Origin: AC-32 sp963717475
GTDB lineage: Bacteria > Actinomycetota > Thermoleophilia > Gaiellales > Gaiellaceae
Assembly: GCA_963717475.1 (NCBI GenBank)
Contig: OY970337.1
Location: 2,170,001 to 2,234,000, forward strand
Direction of reading: 5' to 3'
Length of the DNA: 64,000 nucleotides
Notes under the pieces: generated by a model
Databases searched by the model: none
Told to the model about the DNA's origin: nothing
The model's input: only the letters and a program-made list of their open reading frames with translations
Translations under genes and position numbers: made by a program
Shown: one piece after another, positions 63,675 through 64,000 of the stretch
Position numbering within the stretch: the stretch's first letter is position 1
Layout of the letters: each line of letters begins with the position of its first letter

Positions 63675-64000
63675 CGCCCGGATCCGGCGGCCGCCCCACT
63701 CGGGCTGCTCCTCCCGCTGGTCCTCACTGGGCCGCTCGAGCATGACCGCCGTCATTCCCACGCGCTCGGCTCCGGCAAGCTCGTCGTTCGCGCCGTCGCC
63801 CACGAAGACCGCCTCGGCGGGCTCGACGCGAAGCTCGTCGAGCGCCAGCCGGTAGATCCGCGGGTCAGGCTTCCGCAGGCCGACGGAGCACGAGAAGACC
63901 TCCGCGTCGAAGAGCCCGTGGAAGGCGGTCTCCGGCCACAACTGCGGCACGTCCTCGCTGCAGACGGTGATCAGGCCGATGCGAAGCCCCCGGCGGCGAA
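63639..64000 (-). CDS. HAD-family hydrolase, truncated by the window edge
   Basis: The C-terminal ~120 residues are visible; the start lies beyond base 64000. HAD motifs II-IV: GLRIGLITVCSEDVP, the lysine in VGLRKPDPRIYRLALDEL, and VFVGDGANDELAGAERVGM. The spacing suits a subfamily IA/phosphoglycolate-type phosphatase. The substrate is unknown. Confidence 0.8.
   Translation of the reverse strand, partial: RRRGLRIGLITVCSEDVPQLWPETAFHGLFDAEVFSCSVGLRKPDPRIYRLALDELRVEPAEAVFVGDGANDELAGAERVGMTAVMLERPSEDQREEQPEWGGRRIRALPELLDLLDPL

Overview
The window looks like a chromosomal segment of a high-GC actinobacterium, most likely of the Thermoleophilia (Gaiellales/Solirubrobacterales) type. The base for this is the GC-rich composition, the abundance of GTG starts and 4-bp stop/start overlaps, the FhaA-FhaB-PstP-RodA-PbpA-PknB cluster typical of Actinobacteria, a SUF cluster with SufU, and a caa3-type oxidase with universal-stress proteins between its subunits. 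The taxonomic placement is inference. I see no rRNA, CRISPR array, insertion sequence, integrase or prophage. The only tRNA is tRNA-Lys(CTT) at 41755-41827.

Layout. 0.1-10 kb: cell-wall and phospho-signalling block (membrane Ser/Thr kinase, two FHA proteins, PP2C phosphatase, SEDS glycosyltransferase, class B PBP, PASTA kinase, D-Ala-D-Ala ligase). 10-14 kb: a minus-strand group of a second kinase, a GabT-like aminotransferase and a DUF4015-like secreted or anchored hydrolase. 14-19 kb: dCTP deaminase, CBS protein, a three-repeat secreted protein, an epimerase, a candidate structured RNA with a strong terminator, an O-methyltransferase and a beta-propeller protein. 18.8-27.7 kb: SUF Fe-S assembly genes (sufC-B-[VOC-VOC]-D and sufS-U-Rieske), split by two tandem lipoprotein cytochromes of an unfamiliar type. 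28-32.5 kb: SDR, tatA, tatC, adenosine deaminase, TPR protein, STAS protein, diheme cytochrome c. 32.7-37.8 kb: caa3 oxidase (ctaC-ctaD-USP-ctaE-USP). 38-41.7 kb: a 1164-residue zinc-ribbon/adenylate-cyclase/ATPase regulator. 41.9-45.8 kb: nucleotide-sugar genes for a diacetamido-uronic acid. 45.8-50.4 kb: subtilase, SpoIID-like protein and a fourth Ser/Thr kinase. 50.4-53.5 kb: rmlB and rmlA-C-D for dTDP-rhamnose. 53.6-57.7 kb: a broken propeller/RTX-like gene, hsp20 and lon. 57.7-64 kb: YtxH-like protein, M23 peptidase, ZIP transporter, two half-size TauE proteins, trehalose-phosphatase, DMT transporter, NUDIX and a partial HAD hydrolase.

Functional theme. Aerobic respiration and cell-envelope building dominate. 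Haem-c proteins occur at three places, together with Tat export and Fe-S assembly. Two sugar-nucleotide pathways sit beside envelope peptidases, and four Ser/Thr kinases plus PP2C, FHA, STAS and cyclase proteins provide signalling.

Quality warning. More than a dozen otherwise well-conserved genes contain a single extra G or C that shifts the frame by +1, and lon alone has about ten. Almost all events have the same sign. This points to insertion errors in the assembly rather than gene decay, and several features below are therefore annotated across a frameshift.
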